This document shows positions 25,065 through 33,255 of a DNA stretch of 64,000 nt, piece by piece. The stretch lies in the NCBI GenBank assembly GCA_046328575.1, contig JAXLWI010000004.1, positions 1 to 64,000 of the forward strand, read 5' to 3'. Source of the DNA: JAGOBP01 sp046328575 (GTDB taxonomy: Bacteria; Chloroflexota; Anaerolineae; Fen-1058). A program made the translations under genes and the position numbers. How positions within the stretch are numbered: position 1 is the first letter of the stretch; every line of letters starts with the position of its first letter. The notes below the pieces were generated by a model. It did not search any database, had not been told where the DNA came from, and saw nothing but the letters and a program-made list of their open reading frames with translations.

Positions 25065-27146
25065 TCACTCATCAACCGTTTGTCGATCCAATGGTAGGCC
25101 GATCGTGAACGTCGTGCCTTGATTAGGTACGCCCGCCACGTCGATACGGCCGCCATGTCGTTGAATAATACCATAGCTCACCGCCAGACCTAAACCGGTG
25201 CCGTTCGTCTTCGTCGTATAAAATGGCTCAAAAATCTTCGCCGCCTCGTCAGGGCTGATACCCTGCCCGGTGTCGCGCACCGCCACGTGCAGCCAACCGT
25301 CACGCATACTGGTCGTCAGCGTCAGCGTGCCGCCGTCCGGCATCGCCTCGACCGCGTTAATCACGAGATTCAACAACACCTGCGTTAGCTGATCCGGCAC
25401 GCCGACAATGTCAGGCAATTCGGGCAACAGCTGCGTTTGAACTTGAACATGACCGTGCTCCAGCCGCTTGTGCGATAACGCCAGCACATTCTCGATCAAG
25501 TGATTGAGATTGGTCGTCACCGCGCGGCCTTTGCTGGGCCGATAGAATTCCAGCGTCCGCTGGACCAGCGTAATCAACCGTTCCACTTCTTCCTGAGCCA
25601 TCGTCAGATAGTGCAGCTTCTTCTCATCGGTCAACGGGCGGTTGAGCGCCAGATACAGGCAGTTGTGAATAGCCTGCAAGGGGTTGTTGATCTCGTGCGC
25701 GATGGAAGCCGCCAGTCGACCGGTCGCGGCCAGCTTTTCAGCCTGAATCAACTGCGCCTGCGAGCGTTCCAATTCGCGCGCAAAATCGGCCAGTTCCCCG
25801 TACAGCCGTGCATTCTCAGTCGCTACGGCTACTGCCGCCGCTTGAAACTGCAGGAGTTCCAGATCGTCACTGGTGAAGTTTCCGCTCGATCGGTTGACCA
25901 CTACGATCGCACCCAGTACGCGGCTCTTGGCGATGAGGGGCACAGCCAATACGTTACGAATTCTAAAATCGAATGGAAGCAGATCGGGCTGCGGTTCACC
26001 CATCACCAGCGGTTCGTGCGTCGTCACCAAGCGATTGATGATGCCGCCCCCAATTTGATCAGCATCGGCGCGAATCCAGGCTTCGATCGTGTCAAGCGTG
26101 TTGCGGAATTGCAGCTCGCCAGTCTCCGTATCGAACAACACCAGCGAACCCGCTTCGACATGCAAGATCTGCCGAATGCTGTGCAGCGACGTAGTCAATA
26201 CCCGATCGAGTTCCAGCGACGACGTAACCGCGCGCGTGATCTCGTTAAGCACCGCCAGATCCTCACTGCGCTGCTGTGCGTCTTGATACAACTTGGCCCG
26301 TTCCACCGCCGCGCCGATCTGATTGCCGATCGAAATGAGCAAATCCAGCGTTTCCGATCCGGTGGTATGCAAGCCCACCACCAGCAGTGTGCCCAGCACG
26401 TGATTGCGGCTAATCAATGGCACGCAGGCCGCGTGATACGGTACAGTTGTATCGATCAAGTCGGTGTGAGTCGGAGGCGTGCGCATGAACAACTGCGCCT
26501 GTCCGCTTTGCGCCACCTGCTCGCAGACATTCAGATCACCTACCACATCGGTCTCTGCCCAGCGCTGCGCCATAATCGCCTGTCGGCCATCGGACGCACG
26601 CAGCGTGATCAGGCCCGCGATCAGATCGAGCGAAGCCAGCACCTGATCGAGCGCCGTGTTCAGCACGTCCGGCAGTTCCACCGCCCGCCCGATCGTTTGG
26701 GCGACGGCGTTCAAGGCCGCCAGCGCCTGATTGCGCACCCACAAATTCTGTTCAGCGCGATGCAGGCGCAGCATTGAGTTGACGCGCGCCAGCATCTCCT
26801 GCGGATCAAACGGCTTGGAGATGTAATCGTCGGCACCGGCCTCTAAACCGCGCACTTTTTCCAGCGGCTTATCGCGGCCCGTGACCATGATGATGTTCAA
26901 ATGCTCCGTGCGCGGCATCGACTTCAAGCGCTTGCAGACGACGAAGCCGTCGATGTCGGGCATCATCACGTCGAGCAGCACCAGATCGATCTCGTCGCGC
27001 TCAGCGGACTCCAGCCGCTCAAGCGCTTCTTGCCCGCCGCGCGCCACGCGCACGTTGTGACCGGCATTCGTCAGCAGTTCGCTGATAAAACCGGCGATCA
27101 GTTTGTCATCATCGACGACGAGGATGGTGGAAGGAGTGTAAGTCAC
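25065..27146 (-). CDS. Hybrid sensor histidine kinase: receiver-GAF-GAF-HisKA-HATPase
   Basis: A cytosolic sensor kinase with no membrane segments. A receiver domain (about residues 5-125; Asp in VLLDVMMPDIDG, Lys in YISKPF) is followed by two GAF domains (about 145-290 and 305-460) and a coiled-coil. The HisKA domain has the phospho-accepting His in SIAHEINNPLQAI. The ATPase domain has NLVINAVEAM, DTGQGI, FEPFYTTKTNGTGLGL. GTG 27146 is the preferred start because TATAAT lies just six bases upstream, which implies a leaderless message; upstream codons would lie inside the promoter. It probably signals to the next gene, the OmpR-type regulator. Confidence 0.85.
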   Translation of the reverse strand: MTYTPSTILVVDDDKLIAGFISELLTNAGHNVRVARGGQEALERLESAERDEIDLVLLDVMMPDIDGFVVCKRLKSMPRTEHLNIIMVTGRDKPLEKVRGLEAGADDYISKPFDPQEMLARVNSMLRLHRAEQNLWVRNQALAALNAVAQTIGRAVELPDVLNTALDQVLASLDLIAGLITLRASDGRQAIMAQRWAETDVVGDLNVCEQVAQSGQAQLFMRTPPTHTDLIDTTVPYHAACVPLISRNHVLGTLLVVGLHTTGSETLDLLISIGNQIGAAVERAKLYQDAQQRSEDLAVLNEITRAVTSSLELDRVLTTSLHSIRQILHVEAGSLVLFDTETGELQFRNTLDTIEAWIRADADQIGGGIINRLVTTHEPLVMGEPQPDLLPFDFRIRNVLAVPLIAKSRVLGAIVVVNRSSGNFTSDDLELLQFQAAAVAVATENARLYGELADFARELERSQAQLIQAEKLAATGRLAASIAHEINNPLQAIHNCLYLALNRPLTDEKKLHYLTMAQEEVERLITLVQRTLEFYRPSKGRAVTTNLNHLIENVLALSHKRLEHGHVQVQTQLLPELPDIVGVPDQLTQVLLNLVINAVEAMPDGGTLTLTTSMRDGWLHVAVRDTGQGISPDEAAKIFEPFYTTKTNGTGLGLAVSYGIIQRHGGRIDVAGVPNQGTTFTIGLPLDRQTVDE

Positions 27147-27152
27147 GACCTG

Positions 27153-27181
27153 ATTATAAAACAAGTCGAGGCCGAATCCAA
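27153..27181 (-). promoter_or_regulatory. Promoter of the hybrid kinase, overlapping the upstream terminator
   Basis: On the minus strand TTGGAT (27176-27181), a 17-base spacer and TATAAT (27153-27158). The expected start point is at or next to the GTG at 27146. Confidence 0.6.
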
Positions 27182-27198
27182 CCAGATTCGACCTCGAC
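27165..27198 (-). terminator. Terminator of the epimerase transcript
   Basis: GTCGAGGCCGAATC (27165-27178) pairs with GATTCGACCTCGAC (27185-27198). The single mismatch is a G-U pair in minus-strand RNA. TTGTTTT follows. The promoter of the next gene sits within it. Confidence 0.8.
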
Positions 27199-27200
27199 GA

Positions 27201-28184
27201 TTAGCGCGTCACGCCCAGGCCCGGCGCGTCCGGCAGAATTAACCGCGCCCCATCATACTGCACACCGCGATACGGATCGTTAGCAATCAACAGCGGCCCG
27301 TCCAGATCAGCATAGTCGCATAGCGGCGCTAAATGCGCGGCCGCGGTCACGCCGATCGACGTTTCGATCATGCAGCCGATCATGATTTGCAGGTCATGCG
27401 CGCGCGCCACCGCAATAGCACGCAGCGCTTCGCGCAGGCCGCCGGTCTTCATCAACTTGATCACGACGCCATCCACCGCGCCGACGTGCGCGGCGACATC
27501 CTTTGCCATCTTGATCGGTTCGTCTGCAAAGATGGGCACGCCGAAATTCTGGGCGCGCAGCCAGCGCAAGCCTTCGATGTCGCCGACCGGCAAGGGCTGC
27601 TCCACAAATTCCAGATCGTATTGCGCCAGCCGCGGAATCAGATCGGCGGCTTGCTCGCGCGTCCAACCCGCATTGGCATCGACACGCAATTTCGCCGTCG
27701 TGGCCGATCGGATAGCGCGCACCATCGCTTCGTCGTCGGCTCCGCCTAACTTGATCTTGATGATGGGCAGGTTCGCATCTTTGGCGCGCTGGGCCATCAC
27801 GTCTGGCGCGTCCATCGCAATCGTGAAGGACGTCAACGGCAACCGATCAGATGCCAACCCAAACAATCGGAACAGCGGTTGCCCCAGGCGTTTGCCCCAG
27901 CGATCGTGCAACGCCAAATCAATTGCAGCGCGGGCGGCATGCGATCCAATCGGCAGCGAATTGAGTGTCGTCTCCAGCGCGAACGGATCGTCGCTGACCC
28001 GATCGAGCACGGCGGCGAGATAGTCCATGATCTTGGCCTGGGTTTCGCCATGATAAGCTACGGCTGCGGCTTCGCCCAGGCCGTCGTCGATGTGCGCGAT
28101 CACATTGTGACGCTGTTCGCTGACGCCGTGTGCGATGCGGAAAGGGGTACGAAGATTGAGCGTGATGGGTTCAAAGGTGAGCAT
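27201..28184 (-). CDS. Dipeptide epimerase (enolase superfamily, L-Ala-D/L-Glu epimerase type)
   Basis: Predicted to epimerise L-Ala-D-Glu or similar dipeptides released from peptidoglycan. The 327-residue barrel enzyme has the enolase-superfamily residues: KIKLGG (general-base Lys), the metal ligands in VDANAGW, EFVEQPL and FADEP, the second Lys in VVIKLMKTGG, and MIGCMIETSIG with DLDGP near the C-terminus. ATG 28184 starts the conserved MLTFEPITLNLRTPF; the longer frame to 28241 would overlap the next gene upstream. It directly follows the alpha/beta-hydrolase-NlpC/P60 gene. In Bacillus a YkfB epimerase works with the YkfC NlpC/P60 peptidase in murein peptide use, which supports the assignment. 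Confidence 0.85.
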   Translation of the reverse strand: MLTFEPITLNLRTPFRIAHGVSEQRHNVIAHIDDGLGEAAAVAYHGETQAKIMDYLAAVLDRVSDDPFALETTLNSLPIGSHAARAAIDLALHDRWGKRLGQPLFRLFGLASDRLPLTSFTIAMDAPDVMAQRAKDANLPIIKIKLGGADDEAMVRAIRSATTAKLRVDANAGWTREQAADLIPRLAQYDLEFVEQPLPVGDIEGLRWLRAQNFGVPIFADEPIKMAKDVAAHVGAVDGVVIKLMKTGGLREALRAIAVARAHDLQIMIGCMIETSIGVTAAAHLAPLCDYADLDGPLLIANDPYRGVQYDGARLILPDAPGLGVTR

Positions 28185-28218
28185 GTTTTTAGCGAGTGAA
28201 ATGTGGTGAGTATCAATG

Positions 28219-30045
28219 TTAGCGAAAGCGCCTGATACCAACTAAATGTTCTTTCAGCCACGCGCGATAGATCGGGCTGGCGGGATCGAGGCTATTGTAA
28301 GCAATGTTCCAGGTGGTGCCGTTGGCGTGAATGATCTCTGTGCCGCCCAATGAGATGGCGACGTGGGTGATGTGCTCATGCCGCGCGTCGATCAAATCGT
28401 TATCATCGCCGCCAAAGAACAACAAATCGCCGGGCTGTGGTGTACCCGCCACCGGCGTGCCCGCGCGAAATTGTTGATCGGCATCACGCGGAATCGACAC
28501 GCCCATGAAGCCGTAGAACGCCTGCGCCAACCCGGAACAGTCATAACCAAAGGGACTGCAACCGCCCCAGTAATATGGCGTCCCTACCAAGCGTCGAACT
28601 TGATCGAGTGTGAGGGCAATGCCCGTCTTGGTTGGTTTGGGCCGTTTAGCTTTGGGCGTTACGTGCGCGGATTTCACCCACCACACGCGATCATCAGGCA
28701 GGCGCAGCGCTACATACAAATAGTGATCGCCCGCATAGGGCAACGTCGCCCCCCACGGCAATTGGCCGACTTGCAGCGGCGATCGTTTTGAAGCACGCTC
28801 AAACGCCGGGGCCAGCGGCACGTTGACGAGCGTATTGCACGCCGAGTGATAGGTGTGGGCCGTTTTGCGGTCGCAACAATGGACCGCGCTGGCGCGCGTC
28901 CACCCTAAGTAACCGTCACGTTCCATACGCACAAAATACCAGCCATCCTGCTCGATCAGCACACGCACCGCTTCGCCGATGATCAGCTGCGTGAGTTGCT
29001 CGGAACCACTGCGCGGTTCACGCCGCACATCAGCCACTGGACGATTGATCAGCCCCCACGGCGTGTCCTTGGTCAACAAGACCTGGAGGTCATCGGTGGC
29101 GTTTTTATCAAGCAGCACTTCGTGCGCAGCTAAACGTTGATCGGCGGTGAGGACCGTGCCCGTTAGCGTTCCAATCGCCTCTGACGCGACCGGCGGCTGA
29201 TATCGCACGTCAAAGACCGTCTCGCGAGCGTCGGCATATCGCACGCGTTTGCGGCGATACAACCGATCGTTGACATCGTCGCCGCGCCGCTTAAGAAAAC
29301 CCAAGACGCGCTCCAACCACAACAGCGGCATTTCGGCGTGCACCGCGTGACCGACACCGGTCGGCAGCCACACTTCCGCATCAGGAATGTGCCGGGCGAT
29401 GAATTGTGCGTGCTTCATCGGCGCATTGACGCGATCGGTCTCGCCTTGAATCACCAGCACGGGCCGCGTCACTTGCGTTAGATCGTTTGGCGTGTAGTTG
29501 GGCGCGCTGATAATCTCACGCACGGTGAGTGACAGCAATTCGCGCCAATAATCAGCGCCGTGCGTCGAGCCATGCAACGCGATCATTTCGTCCAGCCACG
29601 CCCGATCGTCCCGCGCCACCCGATCGGGATCAAAGATGGCCGGTTCTTTTTCGCGCAGATCGGCGCTGACGTAGGCATTGGCGGCTTGCAGAATGCACGA
29701 CTGGACTACGTCGGGATGTTCGAGCAATGTAACCAGCGCCACATTGCCGCCATTGCTGTGTCCGATGAGATGAGCGCGCTCATAGCCCAGCGCGCGGATC
29801 AAGCCAGCCACATCGTCGGCAAGTTCTTTGAAAGAATAGGTGTGTGTGGTATCGCTCTGCCCGTGGCCGCGGCAATCCGGTACGATGACAAAATGACGCG
29901 TGGCCAGCAGCGGCGCAACAGCTTGCCAGTCGGCACGGCCAGTGCGCGTCGAGCCGTGGATCAAAACGACCGGCGCTTGATCGGTTGGTGGTTCGCCAAA
30001 GGTTTCGTAGTAGAGCTGGATGGCGTTGACGGTTATGAAAGACAT
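28219..30045 (-). CDS. Fusion of an alpha/beta hydrolase with an SH3-like/NlpC-P60 cysteine peptidase
   Basis: A 608-residue two-enzyme protein. Residues 1-255 are an alpha/beta hydrolase with Ser97 (GHSNGG), Asp204 (GETDRVNAP) and His233 (GHAVH) as a complete triad. Residues about 330-465 contain one or two SH3-like modules. Residues about 475-608 are an NlpC/P60 domain with Cys503 (YDCSGL), His561 (HITHVAI) and His573. The C-terminal part resembles YkfC-type gamma-D-glutamyl-diamino-acid endopeptidases. No signal peptide is visible, so it probably works on imported murein peptides in the cytoplasm. The hydrolase could be an added peptidase or esterase; its substrate is unknown. The epimerase gene follows 34 bases later. 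Confidence 0.85.
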   Translation of the reverse strand: MSFITVNAIQLYYETFGEPPTDQAPVVLIHGSTRTGRADWQAVAPLLATRHFVIVPDCRGHGQSDTTHTYSFKELADDVAGLIRALGYERAHLIGHSNGGNVALVTLLEHPDVVQSCILQAANAYVSADLREKEPAIFDPDRVARDDRAWLDEMIALHGSTHGADYWRELLSLTVREIISAPNYTPNDLTQVTRPVLVIQGETDRVNAPMKHAQFIARHIPDAEVWLPTGVGHAVHAEMPLLWLERVLGFLKRRGDDVNDRLYRRKRVRYADARETVFDVRYQPPVASEAIGTLTGTVLTADQRLAAHEVLLDKNATDDLQVLLTKDTPWGLINRPVADVRREPRSGSEQLTQLIIGEAVRVLIEQDGWYFVRMERDGYLGWTRASAVHCCDRKTAHTYHSACNTLVNVPLAPAFERASKRSPLQVGQLPWGATLPYAGDHYLYVALRLPDDRVWWVKSAHVTPKAKRPKPTKTGIALTLDQVRRLVGTPYYWGGCSPFGYDCSGLAQAFYGFMGVSIPRDADQQFRAGTPVAGTPQPGDLLFFGGDDNDLIDARHEHITHVAISLGGTEIIHANGTTWNIAYNSLDPASPIYRAWLKEHLVGIRRFR

Positions 30046-30104
30046 GCTGGAGTTCTATTTTTTTTGATGTTTGATTTTGGATTGTCGAGCGCTGAAGCTG
30101 ATTG

Positions 30105-30827
30105 CTATTTCTTGCGAGGTCGAGTGACGATCGAGAGTATAGTGGCAATCACGATAAATGTGACCAGGCCAATCCACAACGACGAGTTATCCGGAGCTGC
30201 GGAGGGCGACACAGTCCGATCGGGTATGGGCGTAACCGTCAACTGCGCGGTTTTGCTTACGATGATGCTGCTTAGGCTGTCCACATTCAAGGTCGCACCT
30301 GTCGCGACCAGGCTGTTGCGCTCCAGCAAAAAAGCTGTGAGATCAAGATATTGCTGTGGCTTCAAGGAACCCGGTGCATTGAAAGGCATGGCCGCGTGAA
30401 TGAAGTTATACAGTTGTTGCGCTGTGGAAAATTTCTGAAGCGTATCAGAACCAATCAAAGCCGGAATGGTCTTGGGTAAAGTGAACCCGTTGTCGTAAGG
30501 TCTTTCGCCGTGACAACCGGACTTCCAGCAGTTCACATCTTCTGGCGGATATTGGCGGTTGCGGAATTCGTCCGTGAGGCCCTGCCCTTGATCGCCATGA
30601 CAGGGCATGCAGTACACCTGAAAGATGTTAGCGCCATTTCCGCCCTGCGTGGACGGCGTAATAGTGGGATCAGAAAAGCGTGTGCGAGTCGGTTGCGGTT
30701 GCGCGTTAGCGATCGTTATCGGGCGAGTACTACCGACGGGATTAAACAACAGCCAACCCAAGCCAAGCCCAAAACACATCACCCAGACCGTCAACCAGCG
30801 TTTCAAAAGTCTCGCCCTGCCCATCAT
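30105..30827 (-). CDS. Membrane-anchored diheme cytochrome c
   Basis: A 240-residue exported cytochrome. An N-terminal hydrophobic segment (about residues 10-30) targets it to the membrane. Two heme-binding sites follow: CMPCH in a standard class I context (GANIFQVYCMPCHGDQGQG) and CWKSGCH, which is a CX4CH rather than CX2CH spacing. MPFNAPGSL contains a likely Met ligand. A second hydrophobic segment near the C-terminus (SLWIGLVTFIVIATILSIV) would anchor it. The frame opens earlier inside the permease gene, but ATG 30827 begins the signal-anchor. The redox partner is unknown, and it is not obviously related to its peptide-transport neighbours. Confidence 0.82.
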   Translation of the reverse strand: MMGRARLLKRWLTVWVMCFGLGLGWLLFNPVGSTRPITIANAQPQPTRTRFSDPTITPSTQGGNGANIFQVYCMPCHGDQGQGLTDEFRNRQYPPEDVNCWKSGCHGERPYDNGFTLPKTIPALIGSDTLQKFSTAQQLYNFIHAAMPFNAPGSLKPQQYLDLTAFLLERNSLVATGATLNVDSLSSIIVSKTAQLTVTPIPDRTVSPSAAPDNSSLWIGLVTFIVIATILSIVTRPRKK

Positions 30828-30845
30828 GAAGGTAATGATAACACA

Positions 30846-30878
30846 AATGGCCTTTCCTTTTGCTAAGGAAAGGCCATT
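30846..30878 (-). terminator. Hairpin ending the peptide transporter operon
   Basis: Perfect 14-bp stem AATGGCCTTTCCTT (30846-30859)/AAGGAAAGGCCATT (30865-30878) 20 bases after the dppC-like stop. The following TGTGTT is a poor U-tract, so termination may be partial. Confidence 0.75.
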
Positions 30879-30898
30879 CAATTTGAAAATCGATCGGG

Positions 30899-31933
30899 TT
30901 AACGTGTCTTGCGCATGCGCGGATCCATGATGTCGCGCACGGCGTCGCCTACCAGATTCCAACCTAGCACAAAGAATACCAGCGTAACGCCGGGGAAGAA
31001 CACGATGTACCAGTATTGATCGAGCGTAGTGATCCAGCTGCGAGCAAAGGATAGCAGCTGGCCCCAGTCAGCGTAACCTTGCTCCGCGCCGAGGCCCAGG
31101 AACGACAGCGCCGCGAACGTCAGCACGTACGTGCCGATGTCGAGCGAGGCCACAACCAACGTCGGGAACACCGCGTTCGGGATGATGTGTCGAATCATGA
31201 TGCGGAAGTCGCGCGAGCCAACCGCACGGGCTGCCATGACGTAATCTCGTTCGCGCACCGATAGGATATCGCCGCGAATCAGGCGCGCATACCCCATCCA
31301 GCCGAAGACAATGATGGCGATGCCGGCCGTTAACAGGCCCGCGCCGCCCACACCGGCTTTACCACCGATGATGGGTTGTAAGATGGTGGCCGCGGTCAGG
31401 GCCGCCATCAGGAAGGGAAAGGTCATAAAGACCTCGGTAATACGCTGGAGTATCAGGTCCACTACTCCACTGTAATAAGCCGATATCGACCCGACTAACA
31501 CGCCAATGACTAATGTCACCAGCGTGATGATCATCCCGCCCAGGAAGGCGATGCGCGTGCCCCAAACTACACCGTAATAGATGTCCCAGCCGCCAGACGC
31601 CACGCCGAATGGATGCGTCCAATGATCGAGGCCGGTCAGCGGCTTCCACCAGAAGGGCAGCGGCGGTGCATTGCGCTTCCACTCAGTACCGGGCGGCAAT
31701 GGAACTGTGCCAAAACCGTCACGCGGAATCTTCATCGGATCACGCGTGTTAGGCAGCGGAGGAGCCAGTAACGGCGCGGCCAAGAACACAAACACGAAGA
31801 AACCCAGGATAATAAACCCGGACAACGACAGCCGGTTCGACAACATCTGCTTAATCAGGCTTGGCGGTTTGCGGCTGGCCGGAATTTCATCCACGTCGAG
31901 GGGTTGATCGATCGGCGCACTTATGCTTGACAT
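30899..31933 (-). CDS. dppC: Peptide ABC transporter permease (DppC/OppC type)
   Basis: A 344-residue inner-membrane permease. The OppC N-terminal helix (LSNRLSLSGFIILGFFVFVF) is followed by a long extracellular loop and five more helices. The ATPase-contact EAA loop reads YVMAARAVGSRDFRIMIRHIIPNA. It pairs with the permease gene 16 bases upstream to form the membrane channel of the transporter encoded by 30.9-37.5 kb. AAGGAGCAG precedes its ATG at 31933. Confidence 0.92.
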   Translation of the reverse strand: MSSISAPIDQPLDVDEIPASRKPPSLIKQMLSNRLSLSGFIILGFFVFVFLAAPLLAPPLPNTRDPMKIPRDGFGTVPLPPGTEWKRNAPPLPFWWKPLTGLDHWTHPFGVASGGWDIYYGVVWGTRIAFLGGMIITLVTLVIGVLVGSISAYYSGVVDLILQRITEVFMTFPFLMAALTAATILQPIIGGKAGVGGAGLLTAGIAIIVFGWMGYARLIRGDILSVRERDYVMAARAVGSRDFRIMIRHIIPNAVFPTLVVASLDIGTYVLTFAALSFLGLGAEQGYADWGQLLSFARSWITTLDQYWYIVFFPGVTLVFFVLGWNLVGDAVRDIMDPRMRKTR

Positions 31934-31949
31934 GAATCTGCTCCTTGCC

Positions 31950-33026
31950 CTAACTCAATCGCACGCGCGGATCGACTACGGCGTAGAGCACGTCGACGAC
32001 CAGATTGGCGACTAATAAGATTATGCCGTTAAACAAGGTAAAGCCCAGCACCGTCAGCACATCCAACTGAACGGCGGCTTGTGCCGCCACCGAGCCGATG
32101 CCGGGATAGGTGTAGATTGTCTCGGTAATCACCACGCCATTCAACAGGCCGACGATTGTGAAACCGCTGACGGTTACAACGGGGATCATGGCGTTAGGCC
32201 GGGCGTGCTTGTTGATGACAGCCTTTTCCTTGAGGCCCTTGGCACGCGCGGTAGTGACGTAATCCTGGCGGAGCGCTTCCAGCATCGATGAGCGGGTAAC
32301 TTTCAGGAGCAAGGCCCACTGGATATAAGCCAACGTTAGAATGGGCAGCACGAGGTGGCGAAGCGCGTCAAAGAAAATGTCGAGGCGGCCATTCAACAGA
32401 GCGTCAAAGGTATTCATCGACGTATAGCGGACGAACGAACTGCTAGTGACAATCGCGTTAGCCCAGTCAGACAGACGGCCGGGCGGGAACCATTGCAGCT
32501 TAGCGTACAGAATCATCAAGGCCACCAGGCCAAACACGAACACTGGCACTGACGTTCCAATGATGGCAAATACGCGCAAAATCTGGTCGATAAGCTTATT
32601 GTGGTTAACCGCTGCTAGTACGCCCATCCAGATACCCACGCCCACGATTGGAATAATAGCCCACAAGGCCATCTCTAAGGTTGCGGGGAAACGGCGGGAA
32701 ATCACGTTAGCAATAGTGTCTGAACCGCTCTTGGACCAACCGAAGTCGCCGCGCAAGATGCCGCCCGAAATCTTTTTCTGGCCAGTTTCGGGATCGGTCA
32801 CTTCACGCCCAAACAACCAATTGGCATACTGCACGTAAATCGGATCGCGCAAGCCGTATTGCTTGATCAACGTTTCGGCCTGTTTGGGGTTCTTGGGCAG
32901 GTCACGCAAGTAAAGCGCCAAGCGCTCGTTTTCATCAAGCATACTGATCATCAGGAACAATAGAATCGTCACCCCAAACAACAGGATGGGGATGATCAGG
33001 AGGCGGCGGACAATATATGCGTACAT
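31950..33026 (-). CDS. dppB: Peptide ABC transporter permease (DppB/OppB type)
   Basis: A 358-residue permease starting with the DppB-type helix YIVRRLLIIPILLFGVTILLF and containing six membrane segments. The EAA loop reads YVTTARAKGLKEKAVINKHARPNAMIP. AAGGAGCCAC is the ribosome site. It is preceded by a 229-base gap after the binding-protein gene, holding a GC-rich hairpin (33148-33194) that may keep the binding-protein message more abundant than the permease message. Confidence 0.92.
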   Translation of the reverse strand: MYAYIVRRLLIIPILLFGVTILLFLMISMLDENERLALYLRDLPKNPKQAETLIKQYGLRDPIYVQYANWLFGREVTDPETGQKKISGGILRGDFGWSKSGSDTIANVISRRFPATLEMALWAIIPIVGVGIWMGVLAAVNHNKLIDQILRVFAIIGTSVPVFVFGLVALMILYAKLQWFPPGRLSDWANAIVTSSSFVRYTSMNTFDALLNGRLDIFFDALRHLVLPILTLAYIQWALLLKVTRSSMLEALRQDYVTTARAKGLKEKAVINKHARPNAMIPVVTVSGFTIVGLLNGVVITETIYTYPGIGSVAAQAAVQLDVLTVLGFTLFNGIILLVANLVVDVLYAVVDPRVRLS

Positions 33027-33147
33027 AGTGGCTCCTTGGTCGTGCGGTCTAAACCAAATACTATCAACCTAACGTTTTGGTTCAAAACCGGCCAGTAGAT
33101 CAATTCACCAACTATGGTTGGCACGCTGATCTCCGGGTAGGTTTTTG

Positions 33148-33194
33148 AGTAGGGGCGAGCGCCTGAGTGCTACGCGGGCAGCCTCGCCCCTACT
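33148..33194. repeat. AGTAGGGGCGAG inverted repeat between binding-protein and permease genes
   Basis: AGTAGGGGCGAG (33148-33159) and CTCGCCCCTACT (33183-33194) form a perfect 12-bp stem with a 23-base centre. From memory, similar GTAGGGGCG hairpins are scattered through Chloroflexota genomes. Here it is intercistronic and may protect the upstream message. Confidence 0.8.
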
Positions 33195-33255
33195 GTTAGT
33201 TACGCAATTCCCTGCTTAGATTGGCACAATTGTACCGCCTGGCCAATCTTTCCAA

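Noticed and set aside
25500..26777. Plus-strand frame of 425 codons opposite the hybrid kinase
   Set aside because: Antisense shadow: low-complexity Arg/Gln/His product, no Shine-Dalgarno, and complete kinase motifs on the other strand.
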